A DNA stretch of 64,000 bases, taken from NCBI RefSeq assembly GCF_009882945.1, contig NZ_WTUY01000004.1, forward strand, positions 272,858-336,857, given 5' to 3'. Source of the stretch: Alcanivorax sp. DP30 (lineage in GTDB: Bacteria > Pseudomonadota > Gammaproteobacteria > Pseudomonadales > Alcanivoracaceae). The notes beneath the pieces were generated by a model, which was not told where the DNA came from, did not search any database, and worked only from the letters and a program-made list of their open reading frames with translations. The position numbers and the translations under genes were made by a program. Below, piece after piece: positions 37,381 to 45,587 of this stretch. Within the stretch, counting starts at the first letter, position 1; each line of letters starts with the position of its first letter.

Positions 37381-37863
37381 ATGGCGAGCACCTCAACGGC
37401 AGCCATCGAACAATGGCAACGCATCGAAACCCTGGTCAAAGCCTGGCTGGATGAACGCCAGCAACTGATCGTACTGCTCTGCACATTGCAGGGCATTCGA
37501 GGCTTCAGTCCCCAGCAGCCCCGGCACAAACAGTTGCAGCAGTTCTGCGAATTATTGATGGACTACATCAGCGCCGGCTACTTTGAGGTGTACCGCGAAC
37601 TGGTCAACGAAGCCCGCCATTTCCATCGCGAAAATCCCGCTCTCACCCAGCACATCCTGCGTCAGCTGGACAATTCCACCGACGAAGCGCTGGCCTTCAA
37701 TGCGGACTTCGAGAATCCCGAGCGCAATGCCGATCTGAAATCAGCCCTGCCACAACGCATCAGCCAGTTAATGCAAACCCTGGAAGAGCGTTTCGCCCTG
37801 GAAGATCAACTGATCCTGAGTATTCACCAGCAGGAGCCGCCGTTACGACAGGCGATGCATTGA
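37381..37863 (+). CDS. rsd: Rsd/AlgQ family anti-sigma70 factor
   Basis: 160 aa; strong AAGGAGG before the ATG. The run KAWLDERQQLIVLLCTLQGI and LQQFCELLMDYISAGYFEVY match Rsd/AlgQ. In E. coli Rsd binds sigma70 region 4 in stationary phase; in Pseudomonas AlgQ also influences virulence genes. It stands alone with its own upstream region. The proximity of rmf, another stationary-phase factor, may be chance. Confidence 0.92.
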   Translation: MASTSTAAIEQWQRIETLVKAWLDERQQLIVLLCTLQGIRGFSPQQPRHKQLQQFCELLMDYISAGYFEVYRELVNEARHFHRENPALTQHILRQLDNSTDEALAFNADFENPERNADLKSALPQRISQLMQTLEERFALEDQLILSIHQQEPPLRQAMH

Positions 37864-38221
37864 ACAATGCTGACTGCTTAGCGCAGCAGGCAACACGCGA
37901 AAACCCCGGGAGTATCCCTGGGGTGCGCCTGTCGTTACTCGCGATCTGCACCCAACACCGTCGTTCAGCTGCAGAGTGTCAAACTCTGCGAATGGCTGCC
38001 CTGTCCCGATCCGTGCAGCCTCAACAAGTCTTGCCCCCGCTGCTTCGCACCGAGCCGCCACCACACCATGCCAAGACATCGAATCGCATCGCGATCATCT
38101 GCGCGCAGTGCCAGTGCCTGCTGCGCCAGGCGTAATGCCTGACACAGCAACCACTCTGAACACCCGGGCTGTTGTCGTGATCTCATCAGCAGGGCATGGA
38201 TCGTCACCCGGACCGCCCGCT
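37864..38221. other. 358-base gap between convergent rsd and creD genes
   Basis: No gene seen. A hairpin ACCCC...GGGGT at about 37902-37923 is a weak terminator candidate for rsd. Nothing else identified. Confidence 0.4.
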
Positions 38222-39580
38222 TCATGTTTCCAGCCCATCGGCAGCTGCCGGCTTCTCGCTGGATCGTCCTGCGGCAAAGCCGTACCAGTCCAGTTTTCGG
38301 GTGACCAGCATCACCACCGACAGGGCAGCGAACAACAACATGGCCCCAAGCAGCAACGCATAGTCTTCGGCCATGAGAATCCCGTAGATCAGTCCCTGCA
38401 CCAACAGCAAGCTACCGGCAAATCCCCAGCCGGAAACCGGTGAGCGCATCACTGCCATCAGGTAGACACCTATCAGTGCACAGCATGACAACGCTGCCGA
38501 CAAATACGCCCAGATAAAATCCACATGTTCGCTCAGCGCCACCAACAGCAGATAGAACATGGCCAGCGCCAGCCCCACCAACAGATACTGCATCGCGTGC
38601 AGCGGATAGCGACGCAGCACTTCAAACAGGAAGAAAGCCGCAAAGGTCAGACCGACAATCAGAAAGGAATACTTCAGCGCTCTTTCACTTGAGAGAAGCC
38701 CAGTGACTGGCTGCACCAGCCTTACCCGCAGTGCCTGATCCGGCTCACTGCACAAGCCATTGCCGCCGGCACAATGAATGGCACTGGCCGCGGCCAGACT
38801 GTTGGTGCGCCATTGACTGGAGAATCCGTCCGCGCGCACCTCTCTTTCCACAGGCAACACCAACCCTTCAAAGCTGGGATGCGGCCAATCTGCACGCAGA
38901 GCCATACGGGTTTCCTTGGCCAGCGGCAACGCCGCCAGGGATTCCGTGCCATTCAGATTCAGGCGCACCTTTACCGTAAAGGCGCCGTGGATATTTTTCG
39001 GCAATTGCACGGCCACTGCGCCATCTCCCAATCCGGAAGGAAGCTGCTCCGTTTCCACCAGCGGCAACGCCACATCGTTGACGAAAATCTGCGGACGCTC
39101 CACCAAACCACGCAAATCCGCGACCTGCATAACCAGCAGAGGGGCATCCGATGAAACCACCTGCTCTGGCGATTGCATCCGGTTCCAGCTGGCCGGGAAA
39201 ACGGCTTCCAGTTGCAGCAAACTGCGATACACCGGCGTTCCGTAAATACCGCGATAACGCATTTGCGTCTGCAGTTCACCATCAACGCTCAGGGTATCCG
39301 GAATGGCACTTTCCATAATGCGTCGGTGTCGCTCAACCCGACAATCCTTCGGCGCCTCGCAATCGGATTTCTCTGTCAGATAACGACGGATTCGTGGCAC
39401 CACCAACACCGGCCCACTGATCAACTGCTCGCCACTGACCTGGCGGGCGATCTCGTTCTTTACATGCCAGGCCTCATTGCTACGATCGCGTACCTTGCCC
39501 TGGATCATCATCAACGGCACCACCAACACCAGCATCAACCCGGCGATAGTGAGCATTTTCAATAACAGACTGTTTCGCAT
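38222..39580 (-). CDS. creD: CreD family inner membrane protein
   Basis: 452 aa. One N-terminal membrane segment (MLTIAGLMLVLVVPLMMIQG), a large periplasmic domain of about 280 residues with GPVLVVPRIRRYL, then several C-terminal segments (YSFLIVGLTFAAFFLFEVLR, MQYLLVGLALAMFYLLLVAL). Matches CreD, which in enterics is controlled by CreBC. GGGAGAGG lies before the ATG. Separated from creC by 269 bases that hold REP and heptad sequences; I found no CreB direct-repeat tag there. Confidence 0.93.
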   Translation of the reverse strand: MRNSLLLKMLTIAGLMLVLVVPLMMIQGKVRDRSNEAWHVKNEIARQVSGEQLISGPVLVVPRIRRYLTEKSDCEAPKDCRVERHRRIMESAIPDTLSVDGELQTQMRYRGIYGTPVYRSLLQLEAVFPASWNRMQSPEQVVSSDAPLLVMQVADLRGLVERPQIFVNDVALPLVETEQLPSGLGDGAVAVQLPKNIHGAFTVKVRLNLNGTESLAALPLAKETRMALRADWPHPSFEGLVLPVEREVRADGFSSQWRTNSLAAASAIHCAGGNGLCSEPDQALRVRLVQPVTGLLSSERALKYSFLIVGLTFAAFFLFEVLRRYPLHAMQYLLVGLALAMFYLLLVALSEHVDFIWAYLSAALSCCALIGVYLMAVMRSPVSGWGFAGSLLLVQGLIYGILMAEDYALLLGAMLLFAALSVVMLVTRKLDWYGFAAGRSSEKPAAADGLET

Positions 39581-39660
39581 GGTTCCTCTCCCTCATTGAT
39601 TGATGGAAAGGATGAAGAAGGAATGGGAGGGTTTTGTGGGGATTGTGTGGGGAAAGGACA

Positions 39661-39850
39661 GCTACGAGCTTCGAGCTCAAAACCGAAGGGATCAAAAAGG
39701 CACAGGCGGCCCTGTGTGGGAGTCTGCCTGCAGACGATTACCGTTGATTTCACCCGATGTTATTCGTGTGCAGGCACACACAGTAAACCAGTAAATCCCT
39801 GCCCTCTTCCGCCTTGCTTTTGACTTTCCTTGTCGCTTGTCGCTTGAGGC
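39661..39850. repeat. REP unit and heptad arms between creC and creD
   Basis: Heptads GCTACGA GCTTCGA GCTCAAA at 39661-39681 and CTTGTCG CTTGTCG CTTGAGG ending at the creC stop (39828-39850). A REP unit of the window's family lies at 39715-39738 (TGTGGGAG ... TGCCTGCA ... CGAT). Confidence 0.55.
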
Positions 39851-41250
39851 TATAAAAACAGTGACACCACCACACCATCGACGGTGTTTTCTACCTTCAG
39901 GGTGCCGTCGTGCAGGCTGGCAATTTCCTGAACCATGGCCAGACCCAGGCCGGAACTTTTTTCCTGATCCGGGGCAGGCAGAGAGTAGAACCGTTCGGTG
40001 ACACGGGAAAGCGCATAGTCCGGAATTCGCGGGCCGCAGTTTTCCACCTGCAACGCAGCCCCTTTTACCCGGACCACAAGATCAGATCCTGGCTCCGCAA
40101 AACGCAGGGCATTATCCAGCAGATTGAACAGCGCCAACTGCAGCGTTTCAGGTTCCGCATTCAAGGCGCCACCCTCAACCTTCAATGACAAGCGTTTCTC
40201 TGCCAGCAACGCATAACGGCTGGCTTGCCACTGCTGCACCATGGCACCGACATCCACCTGCTGTTTCTGTGCCGGCAAACTTTCCAGCTTTTCCAGTCTC
40301 GCCATGGCCAGCAAGCGATCAAGCAAATCACTGAGGCGTACGCTTTCGTGCACCACGTTGTCCGTAAATCGTTCCAGCTCCGGATCATGAATTTCGTCAG
40401 CCAGAATTTCACCGGCACCACGAATGGCTGCCAGCGGGCTTTTCATTTCATGGGTCAGCATGGTCACGTTCTCTTCCAGCCGCGAGCGATCCTCCAGCTT
40501 GCGGCGCATGGCGGTGACCGAATCCGCCAGGGCTCGAATCTCGTCCCTGCCACGGAATTGCGGAGGCGAGGCTCGCTCCCCCGCCGCCACCGCTTCGGCA
40601 TAACGCTGCAACCGCTTCACCCGCTGGCTCAGCCACCACACCAGCAACCCGCCCAGTACCAGACAGAATAGCAACACACCACTGCCGTAGAGCATCAGGC
40701 GCCGCTCCGCCCGCTGGATGAAAGGTTCGATAGATCGCCCGGCCTTGCCCAGACTGATAACCCCAATCAGGCTGCCGGCATCGCGAATGGGCGCGGCCAC
40801 ATACATCACCGACGTGGAAGGGTCGTCAGGATCACTGCGCGTGGTACGGGCGCCATAACTGCCTTGCAGGGTCAGATACACATCGTTCCAGCGGGAGAAA
40901 TCTTCGCCTTCGTCGCGACCCCGGGAATCAAACAACACCTTGCCGTCTGGCCCGGTGATATACACATGTGTATGAATAGTGCCTTTCCTCATACCCCAGA
41001 TGTCCGCGTCCGGGGTACGCACGGCGTAACGCTGCAGCGCTTCACGCAACTTGGGGGTAATGACGACGGCCCCATTCTGCGCATCCACCGCCACCATTTC
41101 TGCCAGCAGATTTGCCGCATCCACCAGGGTTTCTTCCGCCGACTGACGCACCAGCGGCTTGGCCTGGCTGAACACCATATCCAGCACGAACCAGCCCAGC
41201 ACACCGAGAATCAGGAAATAGAAAAGCAGCAACCGCTGACCGAGTTTCAC
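39850..41250 (-). CDS. creC: CreC-type sensor histidine kinase
   Basis: 466 aa. N-terminus MKLGQRLLLFYFLILGVLGW resembles CreC. Two membrane segments (about 8-27 and 183-206), a periplasmic sensor, HAMP, H-box MLTHEMKSPLAAIRGAGEIL with His near 267, and an ATPase domain. Start overlaps the creB stop by 4 bases. CreBC in enterics responds to growth on fermentation products or minimal media. Confidence 0.92.
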   Translation of the reverse strand: MKLGQRLLLFYFLILGVLGWFVLDMVFSQAKPLVRQSAEETLVDAANLLAEMVAVDAQNGAVVITPKLREALQRYAVRTPDADIWGMRKGTIHTHVYITGPDGKVLFDSRGRDEGEDFSRWNDVYLTLQGSYGARTTRSDPDDPSTSVMYVAAPIRDAGSLIGVISLGKAGRSIEPFIQRAERRLMLYGSGVLLFCLVLGGLLVWWLSQRVKRLQRYAEAVAAGERASPPQFRGRDEIRALADSVTAMRRKLEDRSRLEENVTMLTHEMKSPLAAIRGAGEILADEIHDPELERFTDNVVHESVRLSDLLDRLLAMARLEKLESLPAQKQQVDVGAMVQQWQASRYALLAEKRLSLKVEGGALNAEPETLQLALFNLLDNALRFAEPGSDLVVRVKGAALQVENCGPRIPDYALSRVTERFYSLPAPDQEKSSGLGLAMVQEIASLHDGTLKVENTVDGVVVSLFL

Positions 41251-41903
41251 GGGCGCTCCAGGTAATAGCCGATACCACGCCGGGTGGCGATCAGGGTGTC
41301 CGCCTGCAATGGCTTGAGCTTGGCCCGCAGGGTCTTGATGTGGGTATCCACGCTGCGTTCAAAGCTGTCTTCATCGCTGTCACAGATATCCAGCAGGTGA
41401 GCCCGACTGAATACCTGACCGGGGTGCTGAATCATGGCCGACAGGATCCGGTACTCGGAACGCGTCAACGCCAGCGCTTCTCCCTGGCAGAGAATCCGTG
41501 CCCCCGCTTCATCCACTTGCCAGAAAGAGGCCGGCGCTCGAGGCGATAGCCGTTTGAGAATGGCACGAATACGCGCCACCACTTCCCGGGGGCTGAACGG
41601 CTTGGTGACATAGTCATCGCCGCCCAGTTCGATACCCAGAATCCGGTCCACTTCTTCCTGGCGGGCGGTGAGGAACAGGACAGGGATATCGCTGCTCTGT
41701 CGCAACCGTTTGAGCACCTCGAAACCATTGATATCCGGCAGCCCCACATCCAGCACCATGAGGTCCACCTTGCCGAAAGCCAGCCGGCTCAGCGCCTCCT
41801 CACCCAACAGCACATGACTCACAGTGAAGTGCTCCCGCTGCAGCGCAAACATCAGCGGCTCCGCAATGCGCGGTTCATCATCAACAATTAAAATGTGAGT
41901 CAC
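41247..41903 (-). CDS. creB: CreB-type response regulator
   Basis: 218 aa from GTG at 41903, which places THILIVDDEPRIAEPLMFAL at the N-terminus as in the family. Phospho-Asp in LMVLDVGLPDINGF; Lys in TKPFSPREV; winged helix with SVDTHIKTLRAKLKPL. First gene of creB-creC; a longer in-frame start at 41957 is unlikely. Confidence 0.93.
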   Translation of the reverse strand: MTHILIVDDEPRIAEPLMFALQREHFTVSHVLLGEEALSRLAFGKVDLMVLDVGLPDINGFEVLKRLRQSSDIPVLFLTARQEEVDRILGIELGGDDYVTKPFSPREVVARIRAILKRLSPRAPASFWQVDEAGARILCQGEALALTRSEYRILSAMIQHPGQVFSRAHLLDICDSDEDSFERSVDTHIKTLRAKLKPLQADTLIATRRGIGYYLERP

Positions 41904-41977
41904 GAGCGAGATCCCTTGCCAGTTATCGTGGCATGATAACCAGAGCAACGTCGTCACCCAAGGAAAGGAGACACACC

Positions 41978-42340
41978 ATGCTGGAACGCATCGACAATCT
42001 GCCCGAGGATACCGTGGGCGTCAGTGGCCACGGAGAACTGACCGCCAGTGACTACAAAGAGGTCCTGATCCCGGCCATCGAGGCCGCGCTGAGCGACCAT
42101 CACCAGATCAATTTCCTGTATGAACTGGGCCCGGCCTTCGAATCCTTTTCCGCCGGCGCCTTGCTGCAGGATGCCCTGCTCGGCCTCAAACATCCGCTCA
42201 GCTGGCACAAGATCGCCGTGGTCACGAGCCACGACTGGATCGCCAGACTGGTCAGCCAGGCCAGCGCCATCATCCCCGGTGAAGTGAGGGTGTTTGAATG
42301 GGCGGAGCAGAAGGATGCGTTAAGCTGGCTGGCGAGCTGA
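41978..42340 (+). CDS. SpoIIAA-like (STAS/UspA-type DUF3478) protein
   Basis: 120 aa soluble alpha/beta protein; AAGGAG stands before the ATG. The pattern ASDYKEVLIPAIEAALSDHH, INFLYELGPAFESF and KIAVVTSHDWIARL matches the SpoIIAA-like family, found in many proteobacteria with no clear role. It is divergent from creB with a 74-base gap. The repeat element that follows begins 8 bases after the stop. Confidence 0.82.
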   Translation: MLERIDNLPEDTVGVSGHGELTASDYKEVLIPAIEAALSDHHQINFLYELGPAFESFSAGALLQDALLGLKHPLSWHKIAVVTSHDWIARLVSQASAIIPGEVRVFEWAEQKDALSWLAS

Positions 42341-42347
42341 GAAAACC

Positions 42348-42435
42348 AGCTACGAGCCACGAGCTTTGAGCAAACCACAACCCATTCTCGTTTTTAGTTT
42401 GTCGCTCGCAGCTCATCACTCGAAGCTCGAAGCTG
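42348..42435. repeat. heptad-periodic inverted repeat reaching into a GAF gene
   Basis: Left arm AGCTACG AGCCACG AGCTTTG (42348-42368) lies just after the SpoIIAA-like stop. Right arm CGCTCGC AGCTCAT CACTCGA AGCTCGA (about 42402-42429) is inside the 3' end of the GAF gene and codes its last dozen residues. Confidence 0.6.
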
Positions 42436-42864
42436 TTTACTCAATATCAACGCATCCAGCAAGTCCTTGCCGGCACTGTGCAGTTCGCGGATATCTTTCA
42501 GAAAGAAGGTCTTGCAGGCCTCGGTCTGAACCACCAGAACCCCGTAAAGCACGCTGTCACATTCCAGTGGAATACCCAGATAGCTGCGGTAATGCTCCTC
42601 GTCGGAGCCGTCGATGTGAAAGTAATCCTTGTGGTTCTGAATGTCCCGCGCCACTACCGGGCTGCGGGAGCGAGCCACCTTGCCGGTGAGCCCCTGAGAA
42701 AAGGTCAGGGTGGCACCCAGCACACTCTGGTTCAGGCCACTGGTGGCAACAATCGCCAGAGTCTGGTTGACCACATCCGCCTGATACAGGCTGCACACCT
42801 GCACACTAAGTCGGTTTCTTACCGAGTCCACACGGGCCTGCATAAAATCCGGGGGAAGAGGCAC
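42394..42864 (-). CDS. GAF domain protein (PtsP-like GAF)
   Basis: 156 aa from GTG at 42864, chosen for AAGGAAG upstream; a TTG at 42903 is in frame. A single GAF domain: VQVCSLYQADVVNQTLAIVA, GLTGKVARSRSPVVARDI, YRSYLGIPLECDSVLYGVLV resemble the GAF module of PtsP. No PTS EI domain follows, so it is a stand-alone module. The last residues (QLRASSDELRATN) are coded by a heptad repeat arm. Confidence 0.8.
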   Translation of the reverse strand: MPLPPDFMQARVDSVRNRLSVQVCSLYQADVVNQTLAIVATSGLNQSVLGATLTFSQGLTGKVARSRSPVVARDIQNHKDYFHIDGSDEEHYRSYLGIPLECDSVLYGVLVVQTEACKTFFLKDIRELHSAGKDLLDALILSKQLRASSDELRATN

Positions 42865-42943
42865 GGTACTTCCTTGGCTGTTTCTGGACACAGAGTCTTT
42901 CAAGTTTCGTGCCGTTTCGGTCCATTACAGCCCGTTCCTTTTT

Positions 42944-42964
42944 GTTTACACTGTATATGTTAAC
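42944..42964. promoter_or_regulatory. candidate TetR operator, autoregulatory site
   Basis: 21-bp imperfect palindrome with arms GTTTACA / TGTTAAC, about 20 bases before the TetR start. It contains TTTACACTGTA, found inverted in the promoter of the nitronate monooxygenase gene behind the regulator. Confidence 0.55.
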
Positions 42965-42982
42965 TTTCACCGGAGCGCCGTT

Positions 42983-43606
42983 TTGGCCAAAAAAGCGAAA
43001 ACCGAAGCCGAAATCGCCCAATTCCGTCACTCGGTCTGCGAAGCGGCCACCCGCCTTTTTATTGAACGCGGTCCGCAGAATGTGACCATGCGACAAATTG
43101 CCAGCGAAGTGGGCGTCAGCCCCATGACCCCCTATCGCTACTTCCGCGACAAGGACGAGATCCTCGCTATCGTCCGCGCCGAGGCCTTCAACCGTTTTTC
43201 CGGTGCCCTGGAAACTGCCGTGGCCAATGCCCCGGATGCGCGCAGCAAGGGCCGCGCCGTGGGCGATGCCTATGTGGATTTTGCCAAGACCTACCCCGCC
43301 GCCTACCAGCTGATCTTTGCCTTTGCCCAACAGGATGAAGAGCAATACCCGGAGCTGCAGGCCGCCAACGCCCGCGCCCAGAAAGCCATGGTCAATTATG
43401 TGGAAGAAATGATTGCCGCCGGCCTGCTCGAGGGCGACGCACAGTTGATCGGTTATATGTTCTGGGCCACCCTGCATGGCATCGTAGTGCTGGAGCTGGC
43501 TAGCGGCCTGCGCGGCATGAATGGCGACACCCTGCGCGAAAAGATCATGCGAACACTTTACGCCGGCATGAAGGTGCATCCCCCAACCCTGGGGAATACC
43601 GAATAG
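42983..43606 (+). CDS. TetR/AcrR family transcriptional regulator
   Basis: 207 aa. TTG start at 42983, with CGGAG upstream. N-terminal helix-turn-helix (TMRQIASEVGVSPMTPYRYF) and a ligand-binding region with a TetR_C-type pattern (AKTYPAAYQLIFAF). It probably represses itself and the monooxygenase gene downstream, as both upstream regions share an 11-bp motif. Ligand unknown. Confidence 0.9.
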   Translation: MAKKAKTEAEIAQFRHSVCEAATRLFIERGPQNVTMRQIASEVGVSPMTPYRYFRDKDEILAIVRAEAFNRFSGALETAVANAPDARSKGRAVGDAYVDFAKTYPAAYQLIFAFAQQDEEQYPELQAANARAQKAMVNYVEEMIAAGLLEGDAQLIGYMFWATLHGIVVLELASGLRGMNGDTLREKIMRTLYAGMKVHPPTLGNTE

Positions 43607-43664
43607 CACCTCCGGAGTCAGCCGGGCCCGATTGACCATTCCGCTCATCCACCGATCAGCACCC

Positions 43665-43692
43665 TTGACCTTTAAGATGTACAGTGTAAATT
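43665..43692 (+). promoter_or_regulatory. candidate promoter with overlapping TetR operator
   Basis: TTGACC (43665-43670), 16-base spacer, TAAATT (43687-43692). TACAGTGTAAA (43680-43690), the inverse of the motif before the TetR gene, covers the spacer and -10, so bound repressor would block RNA polymerase. A second related copy, inverted TTTACGGTATA, lies directly downstream (43692-43702). Confidence 0.55.
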
Positions 43693-43743
43693 TATACCGT
43701 AAATGATATGCCCGTCCCCGGGCCCAGTATGAGGAAAGTCACC

Positions 43744-44709
43744 ATGTCCCTGCCAGAATCCATTACCTCCCGGCTCCGCCTGCCGGTCATGTGTTCCCCC
43801 ATGTTCATCATTTCCAACCCGGATCTGGTGCTGGCCCAGTGCAAGGCCGGGGTGATTGGCTCCTTCCCCTCCCTGAATGCCCGCCCCCTGTCCCAGCTGG
43901 ACGAGTGGCTGCACCGCATCACCGAGGAACTGGCCGAGTGGGATCGGGATCACCCCGATCAGCCTGCGGCCCCCTTCGCCGTCAACCAGATCGTGCATCG
44001 TTCCAATGATCGTCTCGAGAAAGACCTGGAGCTGTGCGAGAAATACAAGGTGCCGCTGGTGATTACCTCCCTGGGTGCCCGCGAGGAAGTGAACCAGGCG
44101 GTGCATGGTTGGGGCGGTATCGTGATGCACGACATCATCGATAACTTCTTCGGTCGCAAGGCCATCGAAAAGGGCGCCGACGGCCTCATCGCCGTGGCTT
44201 CCGGTGCAGGCGGTCATGCTGGCACCCAATCCCCCTTCGCCCTGATCCAGGAACTGCGCCAGTGGTTTGATGGCCCGATTGCCCTGTCCGGCTCTATCGC
44301 CAACGGTCGCTCCGTACTGGCGGCGCAAGCCATGGGGGCCGACCTGGCTTATATCGGTTCCATGTTTATTGCCACTGAAGAGGCCAATGCAGAGCAGGCC
44401 TACAAGCAGATGATCGTGGATAGCAGCGCCAAGGATATCGTCTATAGCAACCTGTTCACCGGCGTGCATGGCAACTACCTGGCCCCCTCCATCGTCAATG
44501 CCGGCATGGACCCGAAAAACCTGCCGGAAAGCGATCCGTCAGCCATGAACTTCGGTTCCGGTGGCAACAGCGACAAGAAAGCCTGGAAAGACATCTGGGG
44601 CTGCGGTCAGGGCATTGGTGCCATCGAGGCGGTGCAGAGTGCCGGCGATGCGGTGGCTCGGCTGGCCGAGGAATATGCGGCCGCAAAAAAGGCACTGTGC
44701 AGCATATAA
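43744..44709 (+). CDS. nitronate monooxygenase / NAD(P)H flavin oxidoreductase family
   Basis: 321 aa TIM-barrel FMN enzyme of the 2-nitropropane dioxygenase-like family. N-terminus LPVMCSPMFIISNPDLVLAQ, FMN-site VASGAGGHAGTQSPFAL and GADLAYIGSMFIAT. GAGGAAAG precedes the ATG at 43744. The TetR gene lies just upstream and probably controls it. Substrate could be alkyl nitronates or another small molecule; the family is often over-named. Confidence 0.88.
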   Translation: MSLPESITSRLRLPVMCSPMFIISNPDLVLAQCKAGVIGSFPSLNARPLSQLDEWLHRITEELAEWDRDHPDQPAAPFAVNQIVHRSNDRLEKDLELCEKYKVPLVITSLGAREEVNQAVHGWGGIVMHDIIDNFFGRKAIEKGADGLIAVASGAGGHAGTQSPFALIQELRQWFDGPIALSGSIANGRSVLAAQAMGADLAYIGSMFIATEEANAEQAYKQMIVDSSAKDIVYSNLFTGVHGNYLAPSIVNAGMDPKNLPESDPSAMNFGSGGNSDKKAWKDIWGCGQGIGAIEAVQSAGDAVARLAEEYAAAKKALCSI

Positions 44710-44725
44710 ACCATGACGCACCACG

Positions 44726-44760
44726 AAAAAGCCCGCCCGGAAATCCGTGCGGGCTTTTTT
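44726..44760 (+). terminator. intrinsic terminator after the monooxygenase gene
   Basis: AAAAAGCCCGC (44726-44736) pairs with GCGGGCTTTTTT (44749-44760); strong stem and T-run, usable in both directions. Confidence 0.85.
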
Positions 44761-44836
44761 ATATCAAAAGGAAAGATTTCAGACTCGTGATCCGGGGACG
44801 TTCTCTGTAGGCGTTTTCTGTGCCCTTCAGGGTATA

Positions 44837-45005
44837 CCTGCAAGCGGCCACAGCGACTGCGAAAGGGGAAAGGGGAAAGGGGAAAGCAAGAAGAGCCTGT
44901 GGCACAAACCTGAACTTCAGAGCGCCTCATTTTTGCCTTTCGCGTCTCGAAGCCCATTCCCTCGCCAAAGCCCGGCCCGCATCGCTTGCAGGCAAGCGCC
45001 TGCAG
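44837..45005. repeat. REP arms with GGGAAAG heptad tandem
   Basis: ACCTGCAAGCGGCC (44837-44850) pairs with part of the REP unit at 44980-45005 (ATCGCTTGCAGGCAAGCG). Between them GCGAAAG and three GGGAAAG heptads run from 44859 to 44886. With the terminator this fills the 311-base gap before the channel gene. Confidence 0.6.
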
Positions 45006-45020
45006 GCCCCCTTGGCACGG

Positions 45021-45350
45021 CTAGCCGGAGACACCCGGCATATAACGATGGAACGCCTCAGTGGCAGCCGCCACCGTCACCGCCACAAACACCCCGCTGA
45101 ACATGATCCCCACCGTGGCGGTCGCCAGTGCCAGCACCTTGCTTTTGCGACTGGAGGGACGAAAGTCTCCATAACCCACCGTCAGCGCGGTAATGAACGA
45201 CCAGTAGAACGCATCAAAACGTGACCATCCTTCCAGCCGCCCCACCCATTGCCCGAACAAGGTAATCATCAGAAAGAAGAAAGCCAGCAACGGAAAACCC
45301 AATCGCATGGCTTTCAGAAAAAGTTCGAGAAACAGCAGCGTAAATTCCAT
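45021..45350 (-). CDS. small two-helix potassium channel protein
   Basis: 109 aa. Two membrane helices (FPLLAFFFLMITLFGQWV; VLALATATVGIMFSGVFVAV) around a pore loop with the K+ selectivity filter, ITALTVGYGDFRP. AGGGAG stands before the ATG. This is the minimal KcsA-like plan without a regulatory domain, presumably acting as a tetramer in the inner membrane. Confidence 0.9.
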   Translation of the reverse strand: MEFTLLFLELFLKAMRLGFPLLAFFFLMITLFGQWVGRLEGWSRFDAFYWSFITALTVGYGDFRPSSRKSKVLALATATVGIMFSGVFVAVTVAAATEAFHRYMPGVSG

Positions 45351-45484
45351 TTATTTCTCCCTCAGCTGGCCGGGTTCATCCGCATACAAAACCAACATCT
45401 CAGCCGCTACAGGAGCAGCATCTTATTCGCTACACCCCCTTCAGCCCTAAACCTGCTTCAGAAACCCCTGCCTCGCTTAGGCTC

Positions 45485-45511
45485 GGATCGCGTGCAGGCA
45501 CGCTCCCACAG
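45485..45511. repeat. REP unit between the channel and rlmI genes
   Basis: GGATCGCGTGCAGGCACGCT then CCCACAG: same family as the units at 30131, 39715 and 44980, with the central stem changed on both sides (GTGC/GCAC) so pairing is kept. Confidence 0.65.
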
Positions 45512-45587
45512 CGGCGCTGCAGAAAAGCTGAAAAATCCGGGAAACCTTTCGGGTTCTTACAATCCTCGCGTAGTCTGTAGTTGATAA

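Noticed and set aside
39581-39849. CreB-binding tag before creD
   Set aside because: No TTCAC-N6-TTCAC direct repeat is seen; a nearby TTTACTG pair has the wrong spacing.
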